DNA of 21,017 nucleotides from Flavobacteriales bacterium (GTDB lineage: Bacteria > Bacteroidota > Bacteroidia > Flavobacteriales > JABDKJ01), in assembly GCA_013002285.1 (NCBI GenBank), contig JABDKJ010000015.1, positions 1-21,017 of the forward strand, read 5' to 3'. The translations under genes were made by a program, and so were the position numbers. This document shows positions 8,566-16,054 of the stretch, piece by piece. Under the pieces are notes generated by a model. It ran no database searches, was not told the DNA's origin, and saw only the letters and a program-made list of their open reading frames with translations. The stretch's first letter is position 1. Each line of letters starts with the position of its first letter.

Positions 8566-9252
8566 CTATTCTTCTTCTAGGATCTCAACAGCCATAGGCA
8601 AGATCTCTTCTGCCCATATATTATATTGATATGCGCTGGGGTGCAAATTGTCCGGAGCCAAAGCATTTGGTCCATCTCCAAGATCACGAGAGATCTCGGT
8701 TATATCCACGAAATGAATATCTTGATCCATACAGGTTTGCTGCATAAAGGTGTTGTATGCATCCAATTCTTCCGCGATCTGCTCTGAATTACCTGCTCCG
8801 AATGGTGTTACTCCATAGTCGGGAATGGAAACAATAAAGACCTTCTCAGTTCCTCCAGCGATCAAGACTGCTCTTTGCAAAAGATCAACAAAGCCTTTCT
8901 CAAAGACTTCCATGTCCGATCCTTGGTATTGGTTATTGACGCCTATCAACAAAGACACCATATCAAAGTCTTCAAGAACTTCTTGGTCCATGGCATTTTG
9001 AAGGTTAGCAGTTGTCCATCCCGTTTGGGCAATGATCTTCAAAGAGTCCACTTCAATTCCAAGGGTATCTAGCTTTGCGACTAGTTGAACAGGCCATCTC
9101 CCATTCTCAGGCACACTTTGCCCGATCGTATAGGAGTCGCCCAATGCGAGGTAAGAGAAGGTCTGCTGAATTTCAGGAACTTCCTGGAACGTTTCATTCT
9201 TGACACAAGTCAAGAAGAGGAATAAGGTTAGTATGAATGCAATGATCTTCAT
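8566..9252 (-). CDS. SGNH/GDSL hydrolase lipoprotein
   Basis: A 228-residue secreted esterase of the SGNH superfamily. Block I is GDSYTIG (nucleophile Ser), block II is the Gly in AQTGWTTANL, block III is GVNNQY (Asn), and block V is DNLHPS (Asp and His), so all four catalytic blocks are present. The start chosen is ATG at 9252, giving MKIIAFILTLFLFLTC with a lipobox LFLTC. ATG at 9258 would add two residues; an upstream TTG at 9267 is unlikely. The protein should be lipidated and face the periplasm. Likely substrates are acyl esters on sugars or lipids, but none can be specified. An eight-base-arm palindrome (9197-9216) lies in the codons just after the signal peptide. Confidence 0.9.
   Translation of the reverse strand: MKIIAFILTLFLFLTCVKNETFQEVPEIQQTFSYLALGDSYTIGQSVPENGRWPVQLVAKLDTLGIEVDSLKIIAQTGWTTANLQNAMDQEVLEDFDMVSLLIGVNNQYQGSDMEVFEKGFVDLLQRAVLIAGGTEKVFIVSIPDYGVTPFGAGNSEQIAEELDAYNTFMQQTCMDQDIHFVDITEISRDLGDGPNALAPDNLHPSAYQYNIWAEEILPMAVEILEEE
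9197..9216. promoter_or_regulatory. TGAC-N4-GTCA palindrome inside the SGNH gene (site D)
   Basis: TTCTTGAC-ACAA-GTCAAGAA: perfect eight-base arms around four bases, containing the same TGAC-N4-GTCA core as the three intergenic sites. It is coding sequence, about 36 bp inside the SGNH gene. It may be chance, or a repressor or FixK/FNR-type site. Function is inferred only from similarity to the intergenic sites. Confidence 0.3.
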
Positions 9253-9286
9253 ATACATATAACGCAAAGATGAAAGATCTGTTTAA

Positions 9287-9316
9287 CAAAAAAAAGGCGG
9301 CCAATGGCCGCCTTTT
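9287..9316 (-). terminator. Strong intrinsic terminator after the fasciclin gene
   Basis: AAAAGGCGGCC (9292-9302) and GGCCGCCTTTT (9306-9316) form an 11-bp perfect stem with an AAT loop. The long A-run to its left reads as U-run on the minus strand, right after the fasciclin stop. The T4 on the other side could also allow some plus-strand termination. Confidence 0.92.
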
Positions 9317-9328
9317 AATTCATAAATA

Positions 9329-9871
9329 TCAAATGCCATCAGGCAGAATAACTCTATCAATAATATGCACAACACCATTGGTAGCCCTGTTATCGGCATT
9401 GATCACAATTGCATTGTTCACATTTACTGTTTTTCCATTCGCAGCGATCTCGATCTCACTTCCTTCTACAGAGGCAAGGTCTGACTTTCCACTGAGGTCA
9501 GATGCTTCCAAACGGCTTGGAACAACATGATAGGTCAAGACTTTGATCAACTTGTCTCTATTCTCCGGCTTTAAAAGAGATTCGACCGTTCCTTCTGGCA
9601 ATGCGTTAAAAGCATCATTTGTTGGTGCAAATACAGTGAATGGCCCATTGCCATTTAATACGTCTACAAGATCTGCGGCCTGAAGTGCCGCGACCAATGT
9701 GCTCAGATCATGGTTATTTACTGCAAGCTCAACTATTGAACTTGGATGGCTTTTAGACCAATTGTTGCTTGAAGTTTTTTGAGCATGGCTTCCACATTGC
9801 GCCATTGACGATCCCGATACTCCTGTTGCTAAAGCAAGAACGATCAGGGTTTTTCCTAAAAAGGTTTTCAT
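9329..9871 (-). CDS. Secreted fasciclin (FAS1) domain protein
   Basis: A 180-residue exported protein with one FAS1 domain, a fold used in cell adhesion and matrix binding. Residues 1-24 form a Sec signal peptide (hydrophobic 8-20, likely cleavage after SMA or SMAQ). A short Ser/Asn/His-rich linker (26-43) follows. The FAS1 domain covers about 44-178, with the H1 motif FAPTNDAFNALP, the YHVVPSRL segment, and the H2 motif NGVVHIIDRVILP at the end. It is the usual size of single-domain bacterial fasciclins. Its 3' end is followed by a strong terminator. Upstream it shares a 184-bp divergent region with the PQQ-propeller gene; the TGAC-N4-GTCA site there is 116 bp from this start and 56 bp from the other gene, so it more likely serves the latter. 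Confidence 0.94.
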   Translation of the reverse strand: MKTFLGKTLIVLALATGVSGSSMAQCGSHAQKTSSNNWSKSHPSSIVELAVNNHDLSTLVAALQAADLVDVLNGNGPFTVFAPTNDAFNALPEGTVESLLKPENRDKLIKVLTYHVVPSRLEASDLSGKSDLASVEGSEIEIAANGKTVNVNNAIVINADNRATNGVVHIIDRVILPDGI

Positions 9872-9986
9872 AATTTCTAAAATATTTATTTGTAATTGAT
9901 TGTCGGAAGTTTAACATGGGATCAAGGCAGAAGTTCATGACTTAACTTCTTTTAACAGAATAAGAGAACGCGAATGACGCGCAGGT

Positions 9987-10023
9987 CTGACAAATGTCAT
10001 AATTAAAATTTGTCAGTTTTTTT
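9987..10023. repeat. Inverted repeat plus T-run in the divergent fasciclin/PQQ promoter region
   Basis: CTGACAAAT (9987-9995) and ATTTGTCAG (10008-10016) are exact reverse complements with a 12-base spacer, followed by seven T. It contains site A (9988-9999) plus a third GTCA half-site. It looks like an intrinsic terminator on the plus strand although no plus-strand gene precedes it. An operator with an additional half-site or a leader hairpin are alternatives. Confidence 0.55.
9988..9999 (+). promoter_or_regulatory. Candidate FNR/CRP-type operator, site A
   Basis: TGACAAATGTCA, that is TGACA-AA-TGTCA. Its centre lies 62.5 bp before the PQQ-propeller start and 31.5 bp before a -7-like element. 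The TGAC-N4-GTCA geometry is shared with sites B and C, and the flanking TAAtTA also matches site B (15 of 18 bases identical). Confidence 0.55.
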
Positions 10024-10024
10024 A

Positions 10025-10032
10025 TAAATTTC
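10025..10032 (+). promoter_or_regulatory. Candidate Bacteroidota -7 element for the PQQ-propeller gene
   Basis: TAAATTTC matches five of six fixed positions of TAnnTTTG. It lies 23 bp upstream of ATG and about 31 bp from the centre of site A, as expected for activation from near -41.5. Confidence 0.4.
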
Positions 10033-10055
10033 GTCAACCAACAAACATCTTATAT

Positions 10056-11654
10056 ATGAAAATCAAGATCATTCTTATTGCGCTTGCGGTCTTCCTAACC
10101 AATTCTATAGCAGCGCAAGACGTACTTTGGGAGAAAACGTTCGAAAAGGAAGCAAATTTTATTGACTGTACACCAGCTGGTGTTGCCATTGTAGGAACTG
10201 ACGAAGCTTTGTTCGGAATAGATGGAGATGGAAACATTCTGTGGGAAAATGAAAAGCTTAAAAAAGTCGAGAAGGAACGTGTGGAACAATTAAAAGGCAG
10301 CGAGTTGATATATGTTACGGACAAAGGCATGCTTTCAAAGAACCGCATCATAAACGTATATACTGGTGATGAATATGTTAATTACGAAGAAGTGACAAAC
10401 ATCTTTGGTGCAATGGTATTGACACAGACCAATAGTTTCATCGCCACAGATGGCACCAATCTCAGGTGTTTCGACATTGCCACAAAAGAACAAAAGTGGG
10501 TCATGGACAAAAAAGAGTTACCCTTTGGAGTTAAGTTCTTTAAAGTATTTCCTGAAAAAACCCTTTCTCCTGTTACCTTAAAAGGAAACCAGGACGTGAT
10601 CTATACTTCAGAAAGTACCGGCATCATGCATCTTGGCTTGGCACAACTAGGTGAATATGACCTGAACACAGGAACACCAAAATGGAAATTTGATTTCAAG
10701 CCATTCAAACTAAAAAAACCAGGAGAAAAAGGAGATTCTCCAAGCGCACCTGGAAGTGGATTTGCAATTATGCAACTCGATAGAAATAACAATGTATTGT
10801 ACTTTCCTTTCAGGGATCAATTGCTTGCTATCAATGCGTCCACAGGAGCAACCCTTTGGGAACCAAAAGCAAATAAATTCAAATCCATGGTCAAGGATAT
10901 GTATGTCACAAAAAAAGGAGTGCTTGTTCTTGTAGGTGGTGCTGTTCCTTACATACAAATGATCGACTTTAAAACAGGGACGGAAATTTGGGAAAAACCC
11001 ATTAAAATAAAAGGTGGAGCTGAAGCATTGATCTTAGAAGACGGTGATGATTATTATTCTGTTTCTAAAAAGTATTTGATCAAATTAGATATTGATAAAG
11101 GGGTCGGTACACCATTGACCGACAAGATAAAATTCAACGGCAATGAAAGCTTCACAGATATGAGCATTTATGATAAGTCTATCGTGCTTAGTGCAAACCA
11201 AAATATTGTTGGAATAGACAAAAGTTCAGGTAATATCAACTACCAACATTATTTCAAACCTCCTGGTGGTGGACTCGGAACACTCGCTCAAAATATTGTC
11301 TTGGCTGCGGTTGCAGCTGCCTCAACAATGCACAGTTATTCACATAGCAGACAACAGGCTGTTGCAAATAATGCCTCTTCATTTACTTACACCCAATACA
11401 CACCTCAGTATATTAGTAGAGGTGGTGCAAGGACATTGGAGTCAGAAAAATCCATGTTCATTAGTACCAAAATAACAGAGGGACCAGAAACTGGATTTGG
11501 CCTATTAAGGATAAATAAGGAAACGGGCGATATTATTGACAGAGTAGTGGTTGGAGATCGTGAACCCATTTACGATGTCGATGAGTCAGCAGGTCGATTT
11601 TATTACAAATCAAGTAAGAAAAGTATTGCTTGTAGATCGATCAAAAAGAAATAA
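10056..11654 (+). CDS. Secreted PQQ-like beta-propeller repeat protein
   Basis: A 532-residue exported protein. Signal peptide at 1-20 (hydrophobic 4-18, cleavage after AA/Q). The mature part has repeated blades of the PQQ/BamB type, each with an A/D-x-x-T/S-G-x-x-x-W core: CFDIATKEQKWVMD, EYDLNTGTPKWKFD, AINASTGATLWEP, MIDFKTGTEIWEKP, GIDKSSGNINYQH and RINKETGDIIDRV. This indicates a six- to eight-bladed propeller; the PQQ-binding Trp docking residues are not evidence of a cofactor. An unusual segment at about 403-461, Gly-rich then Ala-rich and hydrophobic, then rich in Ser/His/Gln/Tyr/Thr, interrupts the blades. The gene is followed by a terminator, so it is probably monocistronic. It may respond to site A. 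Function unknown; a BamB-like assembly role is only one option. Confidence 0.87.
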   Translation: MKIKIILIALAVFLTNSIAAQDVLWEKTFEKEANFIDCTPAGVAIVGTDEALFGIDGDGNILWENEKLKKVEKERVEQLKGSELIYVTDKGMLSKNRIINVYTGDEYVNYEEVTNIFGAMVLTQTNSFIATDGTNLRCFDIATKEQKWVMDKKELPFGVKFFKVFPEKTLSPVTLKGNQDVIYTSESTGIMHLGLAQLGEYDLNTGTPKWKFDFKPFKLKKPGEKGDSPSAPGSGFAIMQLDRNNNVLYFPFRDQLLAINASTGATLWEPKANKFKSMVKDMYVTKKGVLVLVGGAVPYIQMIDFKTGTEIWEKPIKIKGGAEALILEDGDDYYSVSKKYLIKLDIDKGVGTPLTDKIKFNGNESFTDMSIYDKSIVLSANQNIVGIDKSSGNINYQHYFKPPGGGLGTLAQNIVLAAVAAASTMHSYSHSRQQAVANNASSFTYTQYTPQYISRGGARTLESEKSMFISTKITEGPETGFGLLRINKETGDIIDRVVVGDREPIYDVDESAGRFYYKSSKKSIACRSIKKK

Positions 11655-11676
11655 GCCAAGAGAAACTTAAAAAGAG

Positions 11677-11701
11677 AAGGCTCCCATATGGGGGCCTTTT
11701 T
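11677..11701. terminator. Bidirectional intrinsic terminator between PQQ-propeller and DUF4136 genes
   Basis: GGCTCCC (11679-11685) pairs with GGGGGCC (11690-11696) with one T-G wobble and an ATAT loop, flanked by A-rich and T5 sequence. It lies between convergent genes and ends just before the DUF4136 stop at 11704, so it likely serves both. Confidence 0.85.
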
Positions 11702-11703
11702 AC

Positions 11704-12246
11704 TTACATGCCTTTCAATTCTTTTTTATCCAACGGAAAATCCAAAAAGAGCACGTCAACAAAGGTGTTCATCTGTCCTCTGAATTTACTGCTGTTCCTT
11801 TCGGGCCACATCTCTTCCAAAGAACCTATCCAAACTACCTGATCGAAGGAATTGTCTAATAGTGTAACGACCATAGTACCCTGTGTAAACACATACTCCT
11901 CAAGCGTGCATTCCGCCCAAAGATCATAGTCCTCTTCTGATCTACACTGTGTATAATTCACTTTTCTCTCTTCGAATTTGAGGTCGAAGGAGACCAAAAG
12001 ATCTGGGCTCACCTCGTCATAGACATAACCCAACTTCTCGACCTTCTTTTTTAACACCTCTTTTATGATGGCCACATTCTCCTGACTAACCATTTTATTG
12101 TTCATGTATGTTTCTTGATAGGGCTCGCACACCGAAAACGATGTATAGGTCGCAAAATCAGTTTTGGGATCGTAATCGATCAGCGGTTCCAATTCTACAC
12201 AGGAACTCAGCATTAAGACTGAAAGTAAATAAATGTACTTTTTCAT
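11704..12246 (-). CDS. DUF4136 domain lipoprotein
   Basis: A 180-residue lipoprotein with signal MKKYIYLLSVLMLSSC, lipobox LSSC and Cys16. After the anchor comes the DUF4136 pattern: YDPKTDFATYTSFSV (25-39), a helix with EVLKKKVEKLGY, then SPDLLVSFDLKFEER (about 80-94), and a final strand/helix section with GTMVVTLLDNSFDQVVWIGSLE. Family members are widespread periplasmic or outer-membrane lipoproteins of Bacteroidota and Proteobacteria with no agreed function. Length fits the family. It is divergent from the YdjM-like gene, with about 120 bp between starts. Confidence 0.88.
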   Translation of the reverse strand: MKKYIYLLSVLMLSSCVELEPLIDYDPKTDFATYTSFSVCEPYQETYMNNKMVSQENVAIIKEVLKKKVEKLGYVYDEVSPDLLVSFDLKFEERKVNYTQCRSEEDYDLWAECTLEEYVFTQGTMVVTLLDNSFDQVVWIGSLEEMWPERNSSKFRGQMNTFVDVLFLDFPLDKKELKGM

Positions 12247-12365
12247 ATAAATGATCTTTAACCAAAACTAAATGATCAAAAGAGCTGATCGTATGAGAGT
12301 GGTCAGTATAGACCATGATTTTGATCGATCTACTGCTAAAGATCTTTAGTGTACTTTTAGGCTGT

Positions 12366-13328
12366 ATGGATAGCTTAACACAAGCAGTTTTAGGTGCGGC
12401 CATCGGTGAGGCGATGTTGGGAAAGCGAATTGGAGCTAAAGCTGCTATTTCAGGAGCCATTCTAGCCACCATACCTGATCTGGATGTAGTTTTATTGCCA
12501 TTTTATGATCATCTTGAAAGGATAAGCGTTCATAGAGGATACTCCCATTCCATTCTTTTTGGCTTGATCATGGCAAGCCTATCAGCCTTTATTCTTTCAA
12601 AAATGAAATGGACCCATAGCATTCCTATTACAAAGCTTTGGCTCTTCTCATGGTTGGCATTTTTCACCCATATAATTCTCGATACTTTTACCAGTTATGG
12701 AACTCAATTGTTCTTACCCTTTACAGATTGGCGTGTAAGTTTTGACAGTATAAACATAGTTGATCCTGTCTATACTGTTCCCATGCTCCTCGGTTTGGCC
12801 GGAAGTATTTTTCTTTTCAAAAAAGAAGACAACAGAAGGACCATACCGAATAAGACTGGACTGATAATAAGTTGCATTTATTTGGTTTTTACATTGGCCA
12901 ACAAACAAAATATAGAAGAAGAATTCCAGTCCCAGTTAGAAGAACAGAATACTCCTTACTTCAGGCTATTGACAGTTCCGGTAAAAGTTGGAAGTGTTAA
13001 TTGGTATGGTGTAGCCAAGGATGACAAGCAATTACATATTGGAAAGTACTCGATTTGGGATGACAACGAGATCGAATTCCATTCTTTCCCAATAAATGAT
13101 GAACTGCTTGAAGGACTTGATGATGAACTGGTCGATCGTATGAAATGGTTTTCTCAAGGTTATTATACTGTTGCAAAGAGCGAGGGGAAGACCAGAATTT
13201 ACAACATGCAATGCGATATGCAGGGTATTCGGACCTATGGAGACTATAAAGCACCTACGGCATTCTATTTTGAAGTAGACCCAAATAGTGATGGCTCTTA
13301 TGATCTAGAAGTTGGGATGCACGATTAG
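12366..13328 (+). CDS. YdjM-type (DUF457, 'metal-dependent hydrolase') inner-membrane protein
   Basis: A 320-residue membrane protein of the YdjM/DUF457 family. The start at 12366 is chosen because MDSLTQAVLGAAIGEAMLGK is the conserved family N-terminus; ATG at 12315 would add 17 residues not typical of the family. Conserved polar motifs that could bind metal: PDLDVV (about 38-43), HRGYSHS (about 57-63) and HIILDTFTSYG (about 100-110). Four to five hydrophobic segments fill the first 180 residues; the last 140 form a soluble domain. E. coli YdjM is SOS-regulated, but no LexA-type box is evident to me here. Its stop is only 4 bp from the convergent CBS gene stop, with no room for a terminator, so transcripts must overlap. 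Confidence 0.88.
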   Translation: MDSLTQAVLGAAIGEAMLGKRIGAKAAISGAILATIPDLDVVLLPFYDHLERISVHRGYSHSILFGLIMASLSAFILSKMKWTHSIPITKLWLFSWLAFFTHIILDTFTSYGTQLFLPFTDWRVSFDSINIVDPVYTVPMLLGLAGSIFLFKKEDNRRTIPNKTGLIISCIYLVFTLANKQNIEEEFQSQLEEQNTPYFRLLTVPVKVGSVNWYGVAKDDKQLHIGKYSIWDDNEIEFHSFPINDELLEGLDDELVDRMKWFSQGYYTVAKSEGKTRIYNMQCDMQGIRTYGDYKAPTAFYFEVDPNSDGSYDLEVGMHD

Positions 13329-13332
13329 AAGA

Positions 13333-13734
13333 TCATTCGTCCAAATAAAACCTGATGACATCTGCAGTAGAAACAATGCCCACAACCTTTCCTTCAACTA
13401 CTACTGGAACAGCATGAAATTCGCCCTTTGCCAAAATTCGAGCGACCTCTTGAATACTGGCAGAAGGACTTAAGAAGAATGGATCGGTGCTCATAATGTC
13501 ATTGACCGTAAGTTCGCTATAAATGGGGGTATCATCATCCAATCCAGCATTATTTATGTTCCTCATAAAATCTATTAAGCTGACCATACCCACTATCATA
13601 TCATTTTCAACTACCGGAATATGATGGTGAAAATCCTTCTTCTCATAGATGTGCTTCACATCAATGATCTTTTGTGATGGAGAAACACATTCCACATTTC
13701 TGGTCATTATTTCAGATACGGTATTCGAACTCAT
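13333..13734 (-). CDS. Two-CBS-domain protein
   Basis: A 133-residue cytoplasmic protein made of a single CBS pair (Bateman module), which usually binds adenine nucleotides and senses energy state. CBS1 covers about 7-62 (VSEIMTRNVECVSP, then HHIPVVENDMIVGMVSLIDF). CBS2 covers about 76-131 (VNDIMSTDPFFLSP, then FHAVPVVVEGKVVGIVSTADVI). No fused effector domain is present, so it probably acts by binding a partner. Upstream is a 155-bp divergent region with operator-like site B, whose near edge is 83 bp from this start and 60 bp from the phasin-like gene. Free CBS proteins of this type are often stress or low-oxygen induced in other bacteria, which would fit an FNR-like site but is inference. 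Confidence 0.93.
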   Translation of the reverse strand: MSSNTVSEIMTRNVECVSPSQKIIDVKHIYEKKDFHHHIPVVENDMIVGMVSLIDFMRNINNAGLDDDTPIYSELTVNDIMSTDPFFLSPSASIQEVARILAKGEFHAVPVVVEGKVVGIVSTADVIRFYLDE

Positions 13735-13817
13735 GAACTTTAAATTATTTTGGTGAATTTAAATGAAAATTAAACTGGGTCTTCTTTTGAAGACATGTTA
13801 TTTCCCATATTTCAGAG

Positions 13818-13829
13818 TGACATAAGTCA
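13818..13829 (+). promoter_or_regulatory. Candidate FNR/CRP-type operator, site B
   Basis: TGACATAAGTCA, followed by TAAATA. Its centre is 66.5 bp before the phasin-like start and 29.5 bp before a perfect TAnnTTTG element. Same core and spacing as sites A and C. Confidence 0.6.
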
Positions 13830-13852
13830 TAAATAGTGATCAGTTCTGGAGA

Positions 13853-13860
13853 TATTTTTG
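13853..13860 (+). promoter_or_regulatory. Bacteroidota -7 promoter element for the phasin-like/AarF operon
   Basis: TATTTTTG is an exact match to TAnnTTTG, 29 bp upstream of the ATG at 13890. No obvious TTTG -33 element precedes it at normal spacing. This suits a promoter that depends on an activator bound at site B. Confidence 0.55.
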
Positions 13861-13889
13861 TTGATATCGTTAACTAAACTTATAATTCC

Positions 13890-14267
13890 ATGAAAGTCAA
13901 AACATTGGTTGAGCTGCTTACCTTGTCTTCTAGCATCTATTACCTCGCAAAAGACACCCAAGTGTTAGACAGATTAAAGGAAATGTCAGAGAAAGGAAAA
14001 GAAGGACTTAATCAGGTCATGAACGAACCCCTTACGGATGAAGATGGGAATGAATTGGAGTTCGTAGATAAGATCATCTTAAAGACAGGTGAATTAAAAG
14101 ATCAGTTAGAAGAACGTGTGGAAGAAATGGTTGCGGCATTTTACAAAAAAATAAATGTTGCTCATTTGGATGAGATCAAAGCTTTAAAAGAAAAATTGGA
14201 AAGATCAGATGATCTGGTAGCGCTCTTGGAGGCAAGGGTCAATCGTTTGGAAGAAGCAGGAAAATGA
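13890..14267 (+). CDS. Phasin-like helical protein
   Basis: A 125-residue, almost wholly alpha-helical and charged protein. Residues 1-20 are mildly hydrophobic (LVELLTLSSSIYYLA). The middle is a helix with many Lys/Glu, and residues 88-124 form a leucine-heptad coiled coil (HLDEIKALKEKLERS, LVALLEARVNRLEEA). This C-terminal coil following an INVAHLDEI segment resembles the end of phasins (PhaI/PhaF type, LNIPTREEIEEL-like), which coat polyhydroxyalkanoate granules or act as stress-related helical proteins. No PHA synthase is in the window. The stop overlaps the AarF start as ATGA, so the two are likely translated together and functionally linked. Family call is tentative. Confidence 0.65.
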   Translation: MKVKTLVELLTLSSSIYYLAKDTQVLDRLKEMSEKGKEGLNQVMNEPLTDEDGNELEFVDKIILKTGELKDQLEERVEEMVAAFYKKINVAHLDEIKALKEKLERSDDLVALLEARVNRLEEAGK

Positions 14268-15970
14268 GCGTGTATTCGAAAATAGGTCGAAAGCTTAGAT
14301 CCGTTTCAAGATACAATCAGATCTTGCGTGTCCTTCTCAAGTATGGATTTGAAGATCTGGTCCAATATCTTGAAGAGAATAAACGTCACAAGTTCATTCA
14401 GAAACTCATCCCAAGGTCTTCAAAAATACGCGCTGCAAAATTCACCAAATGGGAAAAGATGCGTTTGGTGTGCGAAGAGCTTGGCCCAACATTCGTAAAG
14501 TTCGGCCAAATACTCAGCAATAGACCGGACATGATCCCGATGGACCTGATCTTTCAATTGACAAAATTGCAGGACAGTGTAAGACCAATGCCAGAGCATT
14601 TAGCCAAGGAAGTAGTGGAAACTGAATTAAAGGGTAAAGTGGAAGACCTATTTGCTTGGTTCGAACCTATGCCATTTGCATCTGCTTCAATGGCGCAAGT
14701 GCATCATGTTACTTTACACTCAGGAAAAAGGGTCGCTCTAAAGGTCCAACGGCCTGGGATCCACAATGTGATCATCGAAGACATCAAGGTCATGTACAAG
14801 ATCGCCCATGTTCTTGAAAACCGCATTCCAGGATTAAAGAGCTTTGATCCCATCGGATTGGTAAAGAATTTTGAAGAGTCCATTTTAAAGGAGTTGGATT
14901 TTATCCATGAATCCATAAACGTTCAGAGATTTTACAATAACATAGATCAGGATGAGGGGTCGGACCAATATGCCGTAGCTCCTCGAATATATCAGGAATT
15001 CACAACGGGCAAAGTCCTTGCCTTAGAGTTCATTGCGGGGATCAAGATAGACAGGCTGGAAAAGTTAAAAGAAAATGGATTCGATACAAAGGTCATCGCT
15101 CGAAGGTTAGCCATCAGCTATTTTAAGCAGATCTTTGAATATGGATTCTTCCATGCCGACCCACACCCAGGGAATTTGTTGATCCTTCCAAATGGACATA
15201 TTTGTTATTTGGATTTCGGAATGATGGGAAGTATTCTACCAAATGACATAGAAATATTTGGTCAGTTGTTCCTTGCTATTTCTCAAAGGAATGTCAACAA
15301 GATCATCAGATCCTTGCAGCGCTTGTCAAACAACACGGTTATAAAAAATATGCGAGCCCTGCAGTTTGACATCAATGAATTCGTTGAAAAATATTACGTG
15401 AGGTCCGTACATAAAAACGAGATGAGCACAGTGCTTTTGGAACTCAAGGACATCATCATCGTTCATGATCTGAAAGTACCATCACACTTTTTCCTTTTCG
15501 CGAGATCTCTTGTTACCGTAGAAGGAGTCATAGAAAAACTGGATCCAGAACTGGAACAGTTCGATCTCGTTCGCCCTTATTTGTTGCGAAGCGTCAGCCA
15601 ACATTATGACCCTATACGAATGGGGAAAAAGATCCTCAACTCCATGAACGAATTCGGGGCTTATATAGAAGAATTCCCAAGAGACCTAAAGAATGCGATC
15701 GCAAAGATCAACAGCGGTGAAGTGAAAGTGGACCTCACACACAAGGGCATTGACCCAATGGTACACACCCTTCAAAGAGTGGTTAAACAGATCGTAACAG
15801 CTTTGATCATGACAGCTTTGATCATAGGTGCCACACTTTTTATCATTAATAACGTTGAACCTCTTTGGAAAGGATTGTCCGTTTATGGCATTATTGGCAT
15901 TGTCATAGCCGCTATCTTGGCATATGGGATGCTCAGGAACATTAGCAAGGGAGACTACGACAACGAATAA
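14264..15970 (+). CDS. AarF/UbiB/ABC1-family atypical protein kinase-like ATPase
   Basis: A 568-residue member of the UbiB/COQ8 family. Signature elements: KxGQ motif LGPTFVKFGQ with Lys79 and Gln82, the Ala-rich nucleotide loop ASASMAQVH (139-147, in place of a glycine-rich loop), Lys160 in VALKVQRPG, the ExD pair Glu210/Asp212 in KELDFIHES, catalytic HADPHPGN (297-304), and DFG Asp317 in YLDFGMMG. Two membrane helices lie at the C-terminus (about 505-530 and 536-555), as in UbiB. In E. coli and mitochondria the family supports ubiquinone synthesis. Bacteroidota generally use menaquinone, so a role in membrane isoprenoid-lipid handling is more cautious. It is the second gene of the operon with the phasin-like protein and ends at a terminator. 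Confidence 0.95.
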   Translation: MSVYSKIGRKLRSVSRYNQILRVLLKYGFEDLVQYLEENKRHKFIQKLIPRSSKIRAAKFTKWEKMRLVCEELGPTFVKFGQILSNRPDMIPMDLIFQLTKLQDSVRPMPEHLAKEVVETELKGKVEDLFAWFEPMPFASASMAQVHHVTLHSGKRVALKVQRPGIHNVIIEDIKVMYKIAHVLENRIPGLKSFDPIGLVKNFEESILKELDFIHESINVQRFYNNIDQDEGSDQYAVAPRIYQEFTTGKVLALEFIAGIKIDRLEKLKENGFDTKVIARRLAISYFKQIFEYGFFHADPHPGNLLILPNGHICYLDFGMMGSILPNDIEIFGQLFLAISQRNVNKIIRSLQRLSNNTVIKNMRALQFDINEFVEKYYVRSVHKNEMSTVLLELKDIIIVHDLKVPSHFFLFARSLVTVEGVIEKLDPELEQFDLVRPYLLRSVSQHYDPIRMGKKILNSMNEFGAYIEEFPRDLKNAIAKINSGEVKVDLTHKGIDPMVHTLQRVVKQIVTALIMTALIIGATLFIINNVEPLWKGLSVYGIIGIVIAAILAYGMLRNISKGDYDNE

Positions 15971-15996
15971 GGTTGCGTCTATTTGTTGAAAGCATA

Positions 15997-16029
15997 AAAA
16001 AAGCACCTCTACATCGTAGAAGTGCTTTT
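15997..16029. terminator. Bidirectional intrinsic terminator between AarF and coiled-coil genes
   Basis: GCACCTCTAC (16003-16012) and GTAGAAGTGC (16016-16025) pair with one C-A mismatch and an ATC loop. A7 precedes and T4 follows, extending the stem to 14 positions. It lies between convergent genes. Confidence 0.88.
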
Positions 16030-16054
16030 CATCAATTACTTGTTCAATTCAAGA

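Noticed and set aside
12300..12315. TGGTC-AGTATA-GACCA inverted repeat upstream of the YdjM-like gene
   Set aside because: Five-base arms seen once; no match to the TGAC-N4-GTCA family or to a known operator, so chance cannot be excluded.
12315..12365. Upstream ATG extension of the YdjM-like protein
   Set aside because: The family N-terminus is MDSLTQ at 12366; the 17 extra residues are not family-like and lie in the promoter area.
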